64,000 bases of DNA from Globisporangium splendens. Taxonomy: Eukaryota > Oomycota > Peronosporomycetes > Pythiales > Pythiaceae. This document shows, piece by piece, positions 1 through 11,700 of the stretch. The notes under the pieces were generated by a model, which was not told the DNA's origin, searched no databases, and worked only from the letters and a program-made list of their open reading frames with translations. Both the position numbers and the translations under genes were made by a program. The stretch is from the NCBI GenBank assembly GCA_006386115.1, contig VFIW01000047.1, forward strand, positions 248,001 to 312,000, written 5' to 3'. How positions within the stretch are numbered: the stretch's first letter is position 1; each line of letters opens with the position of its first letter.

Positions 1-2048
1 ACTCCATCAATTGGCGTTGTGCCAATCTTCCCACTCAGCACACTTTTCAAGAACCCGTGCGTGTTTTCCTCATTGAAAAGACCAACATTGGTGGCGTATC
101 GACTCTTTGACGGAGAAAACACTACGACCGTCGGCATTTGGAACTCTCCGACGCCAAACGCTTCTGCGAAAGAGCGTTGGCACTTTCCACTTGTCCACAT
201 AAACTGAAAAGGCTCTTTGCTTTTCTGGCTCAGTGTTGCAACGCGGGACAAAACACCGACAGATTTGCTCAGCGCAGATTCTTCGTCTGTAAGACTATCG
301 ACGTGCCCGTCGAAGAAACCGATAGCGCAAATCTTGTTGTCTCCACAAAGCTCCGCCAAATTGCCTTTCCGCAAGTATGGCAACGACGATGGTGAAGATG
401 TCGCATCGAACGCAGAAAAGTCCGTTTCGGCTTCCTCTGTGGCGGCGTTCTCTTTTGGGTGTGGGTATTGCGATAAAACACTCATCAAGAAGTGCATTGT
501 GTTTTGGTACGTGTATGGTCCCATTGTTTTCTTGTCGTACACGATTATTCCAAACGGCGATGCTCCCTCTGGCTGGCCCACATCTTTTGTTGTTGTGACC
601 AAGCAAGCCAATGCAGTCGACATGGAAGCTGGAACAGAGAACTGGGCTTTCACTTCTGGGTCAGCATCTGGAACAACCCCAAATACAACATTTTGAGACG
701 GAAATGACAGAGACAGCGACTTGAACACCGGGGGCGTGTCTAACTTGGAGGTAAATAGCAATACAGGCAGCGATTTCGCGGCTGCTGAGCGGGAAACGAA
801 CGCATTCAGCTCTCCAGATGAGTATATAACTTGAGCCTGGTCAGGAATTGACGCTAAAGCTGCATTCTTGGCTGCGTCAATCTCGGTGAAAGCGTCAGGA
901 ATAGTCTCAGCACGAGTAACCACCCCCGATTTGGATATTTTGATCGGAAAAACACGAATCGATGGACCACCGTACTTCTCGCAAAGTGCAGGCTCATCGT
1001 CACACTTCACACCAAGGATACCGACAATTCCTGCTTTCTTTTGGAGCTCCTCATACGTTTTCTTCCACGACTGCTCAGGCAGTGCTGCAACTTGTTCGGA
1101 ATTCAAAAACGCAACGACCCAAACCACTTGAGATCCGAGAACTTCTTGCTCAAATGCAGATTCGGTCACAAATCTCAAAGCAGATTTTTGTCCTTTGACT
1201 GGCGACTGCTGCGCCTTCTTTGTAGACGATGCATCCTTGTTTGCGTATGGTTCGACAAACGCCTTCAGATCCTTGTAAGCCTTCATCTTGCTTTCTTCGA
1301 GAGGATGGAATGCCGTACTGGACTGAATAACCAAAAGCGCCGGAGCTTTTTCCACGTTAAACCCTTGCAGAAGTGCATTGTCTGCACTTTCTTCGAACTT
1401 AACGTAGGCGAAGTTTAGTCCCTGGCCATTGAACTCGGTCGACAATCCTCGATACAAATGCGAAGGCTTGCTTTGCTTACTGATTAAAAGCACCAGCTTG
1501 TCGCCATCTTGGGTTCGCTCACGCACTAGCTTTTCAACTCCGTCTTTCGTGCTTACTTGGTCCATCTTGATTTCCGTCACGAAAGTCGATGGCACGCTAT
1601 CGCGCATCAGCTTCTTCAATTTCGCCGGCTGATTCAGCAAATCGACAGTCATAAGCGTCGGGTTGCGGTACGCTTTACCCGTGTATGGGTTCTGCTTCGG
1701 TTCTTCCGTGTAGATCACCAGCGCCGGAAGTCCCTGCAGGTTCCACTTTTTGACCAGCGCTTTCTTCTCGTTCGCGATGTCCACCACGCCAAACGTGGCG
1801 ATCCCATCGAGATCTTTCTCGAGCTTGTCAAGCGAAGGGTACGCCTTCCCAGCCATCTCGACGAGCGCGCCGATGCCATCCTTGGACTCTTCACTGGAGA
1901 CAACAAGCAGCGTGTACAGTCGCGGCGAGCTCTCGATTGCATCCACTTCGGCCGCCGTCGTCAGGATCTCGAGCGCATGGGTGCCCGCAAAGCACAGCAG
2001 TCCGCAGATCGCGTATAGCAAGAGCGATAGAGACGCACAGCGCGGCAT
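1..2048 (-). CDS. ER-lumen thioredoxin-fold protein with PDIA6-like C-terminal domain (partial)
   Basis: One uninterrupted frame runs from ATG at 2048 off the left edge (about 682 residues visible). It starts with a clear signal peptide (MPRCASLSLLLYAICGLLCF, ending near THA). Repeated thioredoxin-like blocks follow, for example 'WNLQGLPALVIY' and 'KYGGPSIRVFP'. Near the left edge a block reads 'ELCGDNKICAIGFFDG', 'FQFMWTSGKC', 'AFGVGEFQMPTVVVF' and 'FLKSVLSGKIGTTPI'. This matches the non-catalytic b domain of PDIA6/P5 (family pattern F-G-x-G-G-F-x-Y-P and ELSFGRGST). No CXXC redox motif is present in the visible part, so a chaperone, scaffold or substrate-binding role in the ER is more likely than disulfide isomerase activity. 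That role is inference. The C-terminus, including any KDEL-type signal, lies outside the window. There is no intron in the visible part. Confidence 0.8.
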   Translation of the reverse strand, partial: MPRCASLSLLLYAICGLLCFAGTHALEILTTAAEVDAIESSPRLYTLLVVSSEESKDGIGALVEMAGKAYPSLDKLEKDLDGIATFGVVDIANEKKALVKKWNLQGLPALVIYTEEPKQNPYTGKAYRNPTLMTVDLLNQPAKLKKLMRDSVPSTFVTEIKMDQVSTKDGVEKLVRERTQDGDKLVLLISKQSKPSHLYRGLSTEFNGQGLNFAYVKFEESADNALLQGFNVEKAPALLVIQSSTAFHPLEESKMKAYKDLKAFVEPYANKDASSTKKAQQSPVKGQKSALRFVTESAFEQEVLGSQVVWVVAFLNSEQVAALPEQSWKKTYEELQKKAGIVGILGVKCDDEPALCEKYGGPSIRVFPIKISKSGVVTRAETIPDAFTEIDAAKNAALASIPDQAQVIYSSGELNAFVSRSAAAKSLPVLLFTSKLDTPPVFKSLSLSFPSQNVVFGVVPDADPEVKAQFSVPASMSTALACLVTTTKDVGQPEGASPFGIIVYDKKTMGPYTYQNTMHFLMSVLSQYPHPKENAATEEAETDFSAFDATSSPSSLPYLRKGNLAELCGDNKICAIGFFDGHVDSLTDEESALSKSVGVLSRVATLSQKSKEPFQFMWTSGKCQRSFAEAFGVGEFQMPTVVVFSPSKSRYATNVGLFNEENTHGFLKSVLSGKIGTTPIDG

Positions 2049-2703
2049 TGCTCTGAAGCCGATCTTCCTACTGCCGGCTCCTGTCTTCCCACGTGGCAAA
2101 TGATCGAGTGCGGGGTTGAAGCGCTTCAAAGCGATGCCAATCGGCTGTAATTGTAATTCTTTGGATCTACTGGGCTGATTGGTAAATTTTGTGGAGAGTC
2201 ATTTCTGGATTTTTCGGACAAACCAAATGCTGCTTTGTCGAGAGAGTTGCAATAGGGAGGCTGCACAATATACCGCATGTGGATGTCAAAAATGCCCCAT
2301 CAGTCAATGAGCTAACGACAGTGTTTATCTGCAATGTGTCCATTAAAGTACGATTTTGTGTGTGACTGGATGAATTGAGCGATCCAGCATTCTAATGGCG
2401 GCAAGCATTCAAGTCGCAGAACAACCGAGTTCAATCATGCAAACCCAACGATATACGTGTGAACCGTCGAACGTCTTCCGACGGTGCGCTTGCAACAGCA
2501 TCTTCGTTCGCGCTTGTAAATACATTTCATGTTTCTCGGTGTGTGCATTTATTCTTTTTCTCTCTCTTTTTTTTTTCTGCTGCTTCGTTGTTGCTTCCTG
2601 GATCAAATCACTCGCTGCTCCGCCTAACAATGCGCTTGCTGCCGTATCTTCCTGTTCTCTTCCGTATTAACAGGTAGCATACGCACAGGGTGCTTCTGTA
2701 CGT
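2049..2703. other. intergenic region
   Basis: No convincing gene. It lies between the start of the ER protein and the stop of mS34. There is a T-rich stretch near 2565-2580. A 91-residue ATG frame at 2395-2670 is compositionally odd and matches no family I recognise. Confidence 0.6.
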
Positions 2704-3090
2704 CTACAGCTCCGCAAACAGCCAGTCCTTCTTCAAAGGCACGTTAATGCGCTTTTCAACTGGATCGGTCTTGCCTGAAAATATCAACAACACGCACAAG
2801 GAGATAAAACGACACGGCAGGTGTGAATAACACGATCCTATAAACGCGTACGTATACTCTTCACATGGAGAAGGCAATCGGCAGCCGAGACACACACCTC
2901 GGAACGTGAAGCGACCGAACACCTTGCCGTGCTTGAGGTCAGGCGACGGGTGGATGCGCGTGATCTCCCAGTACGTTGGCTCCGGGAACTTGGACCAGGT
3001 CTTGCGGGTCACGCGCGCGCCGACGCCGTAGTTTCTCGTCGGGCACAGCACTTGGAAAACGTTGCCGATCGCTTTCGTCGAGGTCGCCAT
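2704..3090 (-). CDS. mitochondrial small ribosomal subunit protein mS34
   Basis: Two exons, 3090-2898 and 2774-2704, give 87 residues. The intron (2775-2897) has GT/AG ends. The protein starts MATSTKAIGNVFQV and contains 'RNYGVGARVTRKTW', then 'YWEITRIHPSPDLKHGKVFG' and 'RFTFRG', the signature of the MRPS34/mS34 family of mitoribosome small-subunit proteins. It ends KRINVPLKKDWLFAEL. I chose the ATG at 3090 rather than an upstream in-frame codon because it begins the conserved block. Oddity: the intron is 123 nt, a multiple of three, and contains no in-frame stop, so retention would give a 128-residue product. The coding sense of the retained part (Cys-rich, hydrophobic) looks non-native, so splicing is favoured. 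Confidence 0.8.
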   Translation of the reverse strand: MATSTKAIGNVFQVLCPTRNYGVGARVTRKTWSKFPEPTYWEITRIHPSPDLKHGKVFGRFTFRGVCLGCRLPSPCEEYTYAFIGSCYSHLPCRFISLCVLLIFSGKTDPVEKRINVPLKKDWLFAEL

Positions 3091-3278
3091 GATAGATCGA
3101 GGCTTTTGTTTGTTTGTGTGACAGAGGGGCAAGCGCAATTCTTTGGCTTGGAGCCAATGGAAGTCCGACTACTCGGTTTTAGCCAATCAAAACACTGAAA
3201 AATGTATTATTAGCGAATTACACTCAAAGAGCTGTAGTAACAGCTACTGATTCGCTGAAAATGACGGGTTCCAGCCAA

Positions 3279-4372
3279 TTAGAGCTTCGCCAGGTTGAAT
3301 TTCTTGAAGAACTTGATCATTGGCGCCAGCATTTCATCATGGTAAGGAAGATCCTACGACAGGCACACCAAGGTTGCCACCGTTGCGTTAGAGACACACT
3401 TGCCAAACAATGCAGCAAAAATAAAGGGAGCAGTCCGTACCTTCATGCGCTTGAGCCAGGCAGCAACCTTAGGAAACTTGGTGTCGACATCCGTGAGCAA
3501 ACCCATGACTTCAAGTTGCACGACTTCGTTGTAGCACGAGAGGTCGACGACAGTTGGTTCCGTCGCGCTCACGAGGTAGAGGTTTCCGTGGCGCAACCAG
3601 AATTCCAGGATACGGAAAATGTCGCCAATCGTTTGGTCCTTGCGCTTCAACGACGCTTCAATACTTGGCTTGCTGCGACCGATGTTCACGAAAAACTGGT
3701 TAATGAAAATTTCCGAACTGCGGCGCGCATTGTGGTGGTGCCAGTTCATGTACTCGGTGATCTATACGCACCATAAGTAAGTAAACAACCGGTATAAAAT
3801 CAATTGCCGATATAAGAAAGAAAGAAAGAAAACGCACCCGAGCGCGAGTCTTGAGGTCCTTCGGACACCACTTTTCCCAACCGTGCTTGTCAGCGAGGTA
3901 AATCATAATCGCATGACTGGTCCGTCAACAAATCAGTTAGTATTCGTATTCCCAAAGCCATGGCACATACTTCGAAGTGCAAATACAAAGCAAGAAAAAG
4001 CATTCACATCTACCTCTCACTCAGCACGAAATCGCCATCCTTCAAGACCGGGATCTTGCCCACAGGGTTCAATTGCAGGAACTCCTCCGTGCGTGTAGCA
4101 CCCTTGCCTGAATCTGTGTACTTGTAGTCGATCGGGTAGTTGTTCACCTTACAGAGCCAGTGCACTGATAAAAACACAAAGCAGCAGTACAATGGGCAAG
4201 TAAGACTCCATCCATGCAAACCGCAATAGCATATTCTCTCCCCGGTTCTTCCATTTATCTTCCCCTTGAACTCCACGCATTATGAAGGAAGCCCCCACGT
4301 GACTATCGCCGCCCTTGCCGTACCTGCGCGCGACGGCTGGCTGATTGGGCTCGCGTACAACTCCTCGACCAT
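3279..4372 (-). CDS. theta-like glutathione S-transferase
   Basis: Five exons (4372-4324, 4164-4014, 3916-3838, 3761-3441, 3353-3279), all with GT-AG introns and consistent phases, give 224 residues, normal for a cytosolic GST. The N-terminal thioredoxin-fold domain reads MVEELYASPISQPSRAV, with the theta-type SQPSRAV active-site serine region. It continues 'EFLQLNPVGKIPVLKDGDF', containing the cis-proline glutathione-binding motif (KIPVL), and 'LSESHAIMIYLADKHG'. The C-terminal helical domain contains 'YMNWHHHNAR' and 'DLSCYNEVVQLEVMGLL'. The protein ends KFFKKFNLAKL. It conjugates glutathione to electrophiles in the cytosol. The exact subclass and substrate cannot be told from sequence. Some GST-like proteins of this shape were recruited to other roles. 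Confidence 0.92.
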
Positions 4373-5494
4373 GGCGGAAAATGAAATCGTGGCGGGGTTC
4401 TTCTTCTGCTGCTTTCCGGCGTTTGAGGATCACGCGCGACTCGCTTTGAGCTCGTCGTCGCCTCTGTTAAACTGTTGATGTCAACCAATTTGAAGTTCAA
4501 AACGCGACCACCTTCCCGAAATTTGTGCTCTTCACAACTAATATAAGGTGGTCCACGTCATTCATTCTTTTTATCCAATTTTAGTGTGGTGTAATGAGTC
4601 TTCTATACAGCTCCCTATGTGCCTCTGCCGAATCTTGTGTCGATTGATCACCTTTTTTACACTGCAGTTGAGTGCAGAATTGGCAAATGCGCGCATTGCC
4701 AAATATGCTGGTGCAGTGGGAATCAGCGTGTCCGCACAGGCGTTGACCTCGTCCAGACGCACGAAGGCACTGACCAGCACTCCACCGAAGCGCATGCATC
4801 CAAAGGTATGCGCATTGCCGAGTATCGAGACGAATAAAGGAAGGGTTGCCACGTGATGGCGCCTCCATGAGTATGCGCACAGGCACGAATACCCGCTTAT
4901 AGTTCCCCAGGTTGCGCATTGCACCGATTGCATTTGGCGCAATCGGCTCGACTGCTGCTGGTCTGTGTGGCGCGCTTATTAATAGAGATCGCTGCTGAAA
5001 CCCTGACCCATTTGTTCTGGCGGGGCACCATTTGGCGATGCTTGTCTCTATTTGCGTGCCTGCTGCATTTGACTCGATCAGGCGTTGGGTTTCTTCACAC
5101 AGTGTGGAAGGCGCGAGAGAAACAGCGCGAGACGGAGCTCCACGACGTGTGGGTTTCAATTTCTAAAGAAAACTCGCCCAGTTTTCTGTGCAGGGAGAAC
5201 CAAAAAAACTGTTCGCCATCGGCGTGAAGGGCACTCGGCAGAAGCTACAAACATCGAGTCGAGACGCCGCTGTGTTAACGGCGTAAGAAAGCTCAATGCG
5301 ACAAGTAAGGTAGCCTCAAGCCTGTCAACAACGTCGAGCGCGCATCGGTAAGCGAGCCGATTCCAGTCAGATCGAGGGAAGTGTCCTTCGCAGTACAAGC
5401 CGTGCGGTTGGTCTCGCGTGAGCTGGAGAACTCTAGGTGGCGCGAATCGTTTTTTGCAATCTCGGAGGTCTGATTTTACAAACAAGAAGCCGCA
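4373..5494. other. intergenic region between divergent genes
   Basis: About 1.1 kb separates the divergent GST and phosphodiesterase genes, so it should hold both promoters. I see no open frame with family features on either strand and no obvious repeat. Confidence 0.6.
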
Positions 5495-8437
5495 GTGGCG
5501 GCGTTTACCCCGCCCAAGCTAATCAAAAAGACCAAGTTTTCCTCGTCGTTCCCGTCTCTACGAGAAGCAGCCCGGCGAAGTTCGGCAGAACAAGTTGAAT
5601 CGAGCGACTCGGAAGGTGAGACAGCAGCTCTCTTTCGAGGCGCATCGTTCACCAAAACACCAACGACGCTTCGTGCAAGACTAGCAAGGATAGGTGTGCA
5701 CGAGGACGAGCGAGTGCAAGCTCGCCTTGCAACTCCAGTGCAGGCTTTTGACCAAGCAGGAGCAGCAGGGTCAAAACCTTCACTGGAGCAACGAGCCGCC
5801 CCACGATCTAGTGCGGTTCAGCTGGGGGGGCGACCGAGTGACCCGCTTTGTGGTAACTCGAGTGCGCTCCCAAACATGAAGCTCCCCACTGGAAATTCGG
5901 ATGCAGTGAATGCGACATTGAACCAGGAACGAGTCAACCAGCGTGTGTCGCGAATATACCCACTCACAGATTCCGTGTATGTCGCTCAGTCCAAGAAAAC
6001 ACCCGTTGAAGTCAAATTCCATCCGATGGCAAGTCATTTTGTGAATGAGCCACGACTAGAGAAGTTGTACGAAGTCACTTTTGCGCGAGAAATTCCCCAC
6101 GATCGTCTCAGATTACCGGTGTGTTTTTCCTGCTTTATTTGATTTTCACGGGGTCAAACTTGTCGAACCTTTTTTCCTCAGATCGAAAAATGCGCGACGA
6201 GAGTATGAATTATTTCTTGCTGGTGTTCGCACCAATTATCCCAATTCCGTTTCTGATCTACCTGAGTCGGCTGCACAAGTACGAAGTTCAATTCCAGCGT
6301 ATCTACTCGGTCATCGTCCTGTGTTGGAGCTTTTCCATGATCAGTGGTGGGATGTTCTCAATGCTCACGGAATGGTATAACTACGTCTCAAAAGATGTCG
6401 ACATTCTGATGGAGGCGTTGGGGATGAAAAATGCAACCGAGACGATTTATTATATCAACTCAACGGCGATTCCCGAGTGGAAGTTCAAGCCAATTTCAGG
6501 ATCCCAGTCCGAGGTGCTGCAGCTGTACACGAAAGAGGTGTTACTTCCTTCTGCGACGATGAACACCAACCTGCTGCGAGTGATGATCGTGTTCGTGTTT
6601 GTCCCGCTCCTGCGAATCGACACAGTGCACTTTACCATCATTGCTTCCATCACCTGCATCTCCTACAACATTTTGACGATCGTGTACTATCCGAACACAG
6701 ACTCAAGTTCGTTTAGCCAGAATCGAGTCCTCGTGATCTGCTTCCCGATCATGTTTGCTTTGGTGGTGTTGCTTCGAAATCGAGACGTTGATCATGTGGT
6801 TCGTTAAGATTTTTTGCATGTCTGGGCTGTGGAGCTGGAAGCAGAAAAGGCGACCCGGAAGAAAAACTTGATTGCCGAAGAAAACCGCAGCTTGAAGAAA
6901 GAACTTGCTCAGCGCGATAACGATTTCAGTCTGGATTTGACGTCGCCGCTGCATTCACTTCTCGCCGAGTTGAAGTCGTTTATCGACGACACCGATATGA
7001 GCGAAGAAGATACGAATCGTGGGATGGTGATTTTACGCAACCTCTCGAAATTGGATACAAACTTGTTCATGCCGGATATTAGTGCACAAATGAAAGACGA
7101 AAAGGAAGTCGACAACGATACCAAGAACTAGGCTCTGTCGGTGTTGGCTCGAAAAGATTACACTGGTACGAGACGCACAGGAGCAACGGTGTCATTGAGT
7201 TCGCACTCGAACAGTGATACCCGTCGAAGCTATCAGGACGGACTCACTGCGGCAGGAGGATGTTCTTCGGCAATCGCACCGTTATTGATGATGCCGACGT
7301 GGGAGGATGACACTCTCCACAAAGTGCGACATCAGATTCAGGCTGATGGATGGGACTTGGACACGCTCAAGATCGCTGAAATCACAGGCAACCGTCCGCT
7401 GATGTACGTCAGGGCAGCGATGTTCGAGATTCATGAGCTACATGAAGAGTTCCGGATTGATCGCATCGTGCTGCGCAATTTCCTGTTCATGTTGGATGAA
7501 GGATATTTGGCGAATCCGTATCATAACAGTAGCCATGCTGCAGACGTGGTAAATTCGGTCAACTATCTCACCACCGCGCTCTCTGACGGACAAATTCGAG
7601 ATACGCTGATAAACCTGGAGTTCTATGCTGCGATTGTCGCAGCTGCTATCCACGATTTCCGGCACCCGGGCAAGTCAAACAACTACTTGATCAAGGCAAA
7701 GCACGATCTTGCAGCTCAGTACAATGACCGCAGCATTCTGGAGAGCATGCACGTTGCGGAAACGTTTTTATCATGCGAAACCCGCTCTGCGACATCTTCG
7801 CGCGAATGAAAGACAAGCCGTATCGAGAGATCCGCAAGGCAATTATCGAGATGGTGCTGAGCACCGACCTGTCAATGCACTTGCAGCTTGTCGGAAACTT
7901 GAAGGCGCTGATGATTCAAGAAAACAACGGAGGCAACGCAGCTGGCGCAGCTCGAGCAGTGAACGACCCCATGATGATCATGAAAGTCGTGATCAAGTGC
8001 GCAGACATTGGTCATGCAGCCAAAGAGCGCAAACTGCACGTGATCTGGTCGTCCCTGATCATTGAAGAATTTTTCCTGCAGGGAGACAACGAGCGCGCCA
8101 ACAATTCGGACATCTCTCCGTTCATGGACCGGCATTCGGAAAACAGTGCGAAGGTTGGTGTTTGCTGCTTCATGACATACTATTTCAGTGCATGCATTTC
8201 TTTGCTAACGTCTTTTGATTGATGCATGAGCAGAACCAAGTCGGTTTCTTTGAGTTCATCGTGCTGCCGTTCTACGAGACTGTTTCCCAAGTTGTCTTTG
8301 ATAAAGAGTTTGCAGTCATCCACAACATCGCCAAGCAGAACTACAACTTATGGAAAGAGTCCGACCGGCGGCAGCTCTCGTCGATCGTGGCAATTAAGAA
8401 CGAAGTCTTCTTGAACGACAAGGTCCAGGTCACATAA
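5495..8437 (+). pseudogene. membrane cyclic-nucleotide phosphodiesterase, multiply disabled
   Basis: Reading 5495-6122, intron 6123-6181, 6182-8153, intron 8154-8233, 8234-8437 reconstructs a PDE with an N-terminal membrane region. Several hydrophobic segments lie at about 6210-6790 (e.g. 'YFLLVFAPIIPIPFLIYL', 'VMIVFVFVPLL'). A charged coiled-coil linker and a class I PDE catalytic domain follow. Metal-binding motifs are intact: 'YHNSSHAADV', 'AAIHDFRHPGKSNNYL', 'ND..ILESMHV', 'IKCADIGHAAKE', and the purine-clamp glutamine in 'NQVGFFEF'. Lesions: the natural start is GTG at 5495, with an in-frame TGA at 5471 and no ATG between. TAA lies in frame at 6805-6807 and TAG at 7129-7131, where TGG would fit. 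A single T appears missing from the T-run at about 7765-7769, shifting the frame just after 'ESMHVAETF'. Around 6790-6815 a pair of compensating indels is an alternative to the TAA. Either a recent pseudogene or sequencing errors in homopolymers. Confidence 0.8.
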
Positions 8438-8777
8438 TGCGGCAAAGAAGTAATGTCCCAATGTGTGCATAGATGGATGGGGAATCAGCGGCATCAACCC
8501 TCAGCAATTTAGACTTAGATACAACGACTTTTCAATTATTCTCGGAGAAAAAGCACCTTCATGAAAGACTTTGTGCTGCTCTTCATCAACGAAGTGAATG
8601 CCGTTCAGCGATTTGCCCGAAGATTTCACACAAACATACATGCAACGTGTGATGTATTGTGTAAAACTCATCAAGGAGCTCTCCTTTGATGACGAAAAAT
8701 TCTCAAGACCAACTAATGAAATCCACCTCATCGTCCAACAGCAAGCTCACAAGCTCACTTGCCAAAATACGTCCTGC
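8438..8777. other. convergent 3' intergenic region
   Basis: This lies between the end of the phosphodiesterase and the end of alanyl-tRNA synthetase, which converge. It presumably holds both polyadenylation regions. No gene seen. Confidence 0.6.
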
Positions 8778-11700
8778 TTATTGGACGTACGCCTTGGCCA
8801 GCGCGACGGCTTCGTCTACGTTCTCTACAGTCTTGGCCTGGCCAGTCGCGTTGAACGCGTCCTTGCCGCCGCCCTTGCCGTTCATGACCGTCATGGCATG
8901 GTTCACCCACTGTCGGGCGTCCAACTGCTTCGTGTCGACGTGGTGCTGGCTCACTTGCGTGAACGCCGCGGTCTTGTTCGCATCGGCATCCGTGCTCACA
9001 ATCATGAAACTGCCCGTTGGCAAGATGTTGGTCATCGCCTCGAGCATCTCGCGGCCCAACTTGGAGTCCGTGCCGACGTCGAACTTCACGACCACGATCT
9101 CCTGCCCAGCTTCCTTAGCCTTCGTGGCTTCGGCCGACGCGTCGCGAACACCGTTCGCAGCACGCGCAGCGGCCGCTTCCTTCTTGTACTTCTTGATGCG
9201 CTCCACGAACACCTCGACCTGCTTGCGGAACTTGTCCTTCGTTGGCAGCGAGATCAGCGACACATCCAAGAGTGGCTTGAACGCCGCGACAGCGTCCGAC
9301 AATTCGTTGCCAGACAGCTTGTCGATGGCGTCCACTTGCGCCTGCAGCTTGGCCGCGCGCTCTTCGGCCTCACCAGCCAACTCGCACGTGTACGCCGACA
9401 CACGACGGATGCCCTTGGCCACGGCGCCTTCTTCGTACAAGACGAACTTTTTGGCGTCCTTCGTGTTCTTCATGTGGGTACCACCGCAGAACTCAACCGA
9501 GTAGTCGCTCCACTTGCTGTTCTCAGGGTCTTCAAGCATCTACAACAACAATTAAAGCACAAAGGCACGTCAGAACCACAATACTCGAACAAAACAAACA
9601 CAAAACCACTGAACGTACTGGGGCGATTTCTTGACCAATCGAGACGACGCGCACGAAGTCTGGGTAGGTCTCACCAAAGACAGCGCGCAGACCCTGAATG
9701 CGCTTGGCGTGGGCCTGTGGTGAATTCTGCGTAAACACTTCCAGCTCTTGCTTGATGATGTCGTCACAGATGCGCTCGACCTCGTACAGCTGCTCAGGCT
9801 TGAGCGCCTTGTTGGCCGTGAAGTCGAAACGGAGACGCGTCTCGTCGACGAGCGAACCACGCTGGTCGACGTTCACGCCGAGCACCTTGCGCAGCGCAAA
9901 GTTGAGCACGTGGGTCATCGTGTGGTTTGGCGCGATCTTGCTGCGGCGAGCATAGTCCACCTGGGTCTGCACCGAGTCGCCGACCTTGATGGAGCCGTTG
10001 GCGATTGGACCCATGTGCATCACGTAGCCGGCGTACGACTCGACCGAGTCGACATCTAACTTGAAGTTCGCCGTCGTCAGCACACCGGTATCGTAGATCT
10101 GGCCACCAGCTTGCGCGTAGAACGGAGTCTTGTCCAAGATCACACCAACGCGACCGAAGTCACCAGCCTTGACTTCGTCCACGAACGCCGAGCTCGACTC
10201 CGTAGTCGTGAAGATCGCGACCACCTTGGCGTCGAGCGTGGCGTTCGACTCGTACTTGGCCGAGTCGTCGGTCGGTGGGATGTTCTTGCTCGTGAGCTGG
10301 CTCGTCTCGTTGGCTTCGAGCACCAATGGACGCGCGCCGCTGTTGCCGCCCTTCTTGCGGTCCAACTTGGAGCGCTCGCTCTGCAGGCGCATCTGCTCCT
10401 CGTAGCCCTTGACATCGACGGTTAAACCGACTTCTTCGGCCATGATCTGCGTCAAATCTAATGGGAAGCCCATCGAGTCGTACAAGAAGAACGCGTCCTC
10501 GCCTGGCACGACGGTCTTGTTGCTGTCGCGGATCGCCTGCGCGATCTTCTTGAAGCGATCAATGCCCTTGTTCAGCGTGCGGCCGAACGACTGCTCTTCG
10601 TCCAAGATGATCTCCTGCACTTCCTTTTGCTTCTTCTGCAATTCCGGGAACGCTTCGTGGAGCATATCCACGACAACCGGCACCAACTCGCTCAGGAACC
10701 CGCTTGGCGCGTTCAGGAACTGCTGGCCGTAGCGCACAGCGCGACGAAGGATACGACGCAAAACATAGCCGCGACCATCGTTACTTGGCTGCGCGCCATC
10801 CGTGATCGCAAACGTGAGCGTGCGGATGTGGTCGGCAATCACACGGTACGCCATGTCGCGCAACGTTGGGTCTTCAGCACCCAGCTTCCCAGCGTATGGC
10901 TCGGCCTTGGTCGACTTCTGGATGGCCGCGAACAGTGGCGTGAACACGTCCGTGTCGTAGTTGGACGTCTTGCCCTGCAAGATCGACGCCAAGCGCTCAA
11001 AGCCCATGCCCGTGTCGACGTGCTTGCTCGGCAACGGCACCAACTTGCCGTCGGCCTCACGGTTGAACTGGATAAACACGTTGTTCCAGATCTCAATCAC
11101 GTCCGGCAAGTCGGCGTTCACGAGCTTCGACGCGTCGCGGTTGCCGATGCGGTCGTAGTGGATCTCCGTGCACGGGCCGCAAGGACCGACGTCACCCATC
11201 TCCCAGAAGTTGTCCTTGCAACCGAATGGCAGCACGCGCTCGGTCGGCAAGTAGTTGAGCCAGATCTGGCGCGTTTCCTCATCCGCAGGCAAGCCTTGCT
11301 TCTCGTCGCCGCCAAAGTACGTCGCGTACAAGCGGTCGGCATCAATCCCGTACACTTCTGTGAGCAAGCGGAACGACATATCGACGGCCTCCTTCTTGAA
11401 GTAGTCGCCGAAACTCCAGTTGCCGAGCATCTCAAAGAACGTGTGGTGGTACACGTCCTTGCCGACATCGTCCAAATCGTTGTGCTTGCCACCGGCGCGG
11501 ATGCACTTTTGCGAGTTCACGGCGCGCGTGAGCTTGGCCATCGGGTGGGATGGGTCCACTTGGCCGAGGAAGATCGGCTTGTACTGGTTCATGCCGGCGT
11601 TGATGAACAGCAGCGTCGGGTCGTCGAGTGGCACGACAGGGCACGACGGGTAGAACGTGTGCGGCGACACGCCGTGGTTCACGAAGAAGTCGACGAACGT

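Noticed and set aside
2395..2670. 91-codon ATG frame between the ER protein and mS34
   Set aside because: Phe/Ser/Cys-rich from a T-rich tract, no family resemblance. Probably chance.
8598..9734. 378-codon open frame on the + strand
   Set aside because: Antisense to the C-terminal half of alanyl-tRNA synthetase and crosses its intron. No independent support.
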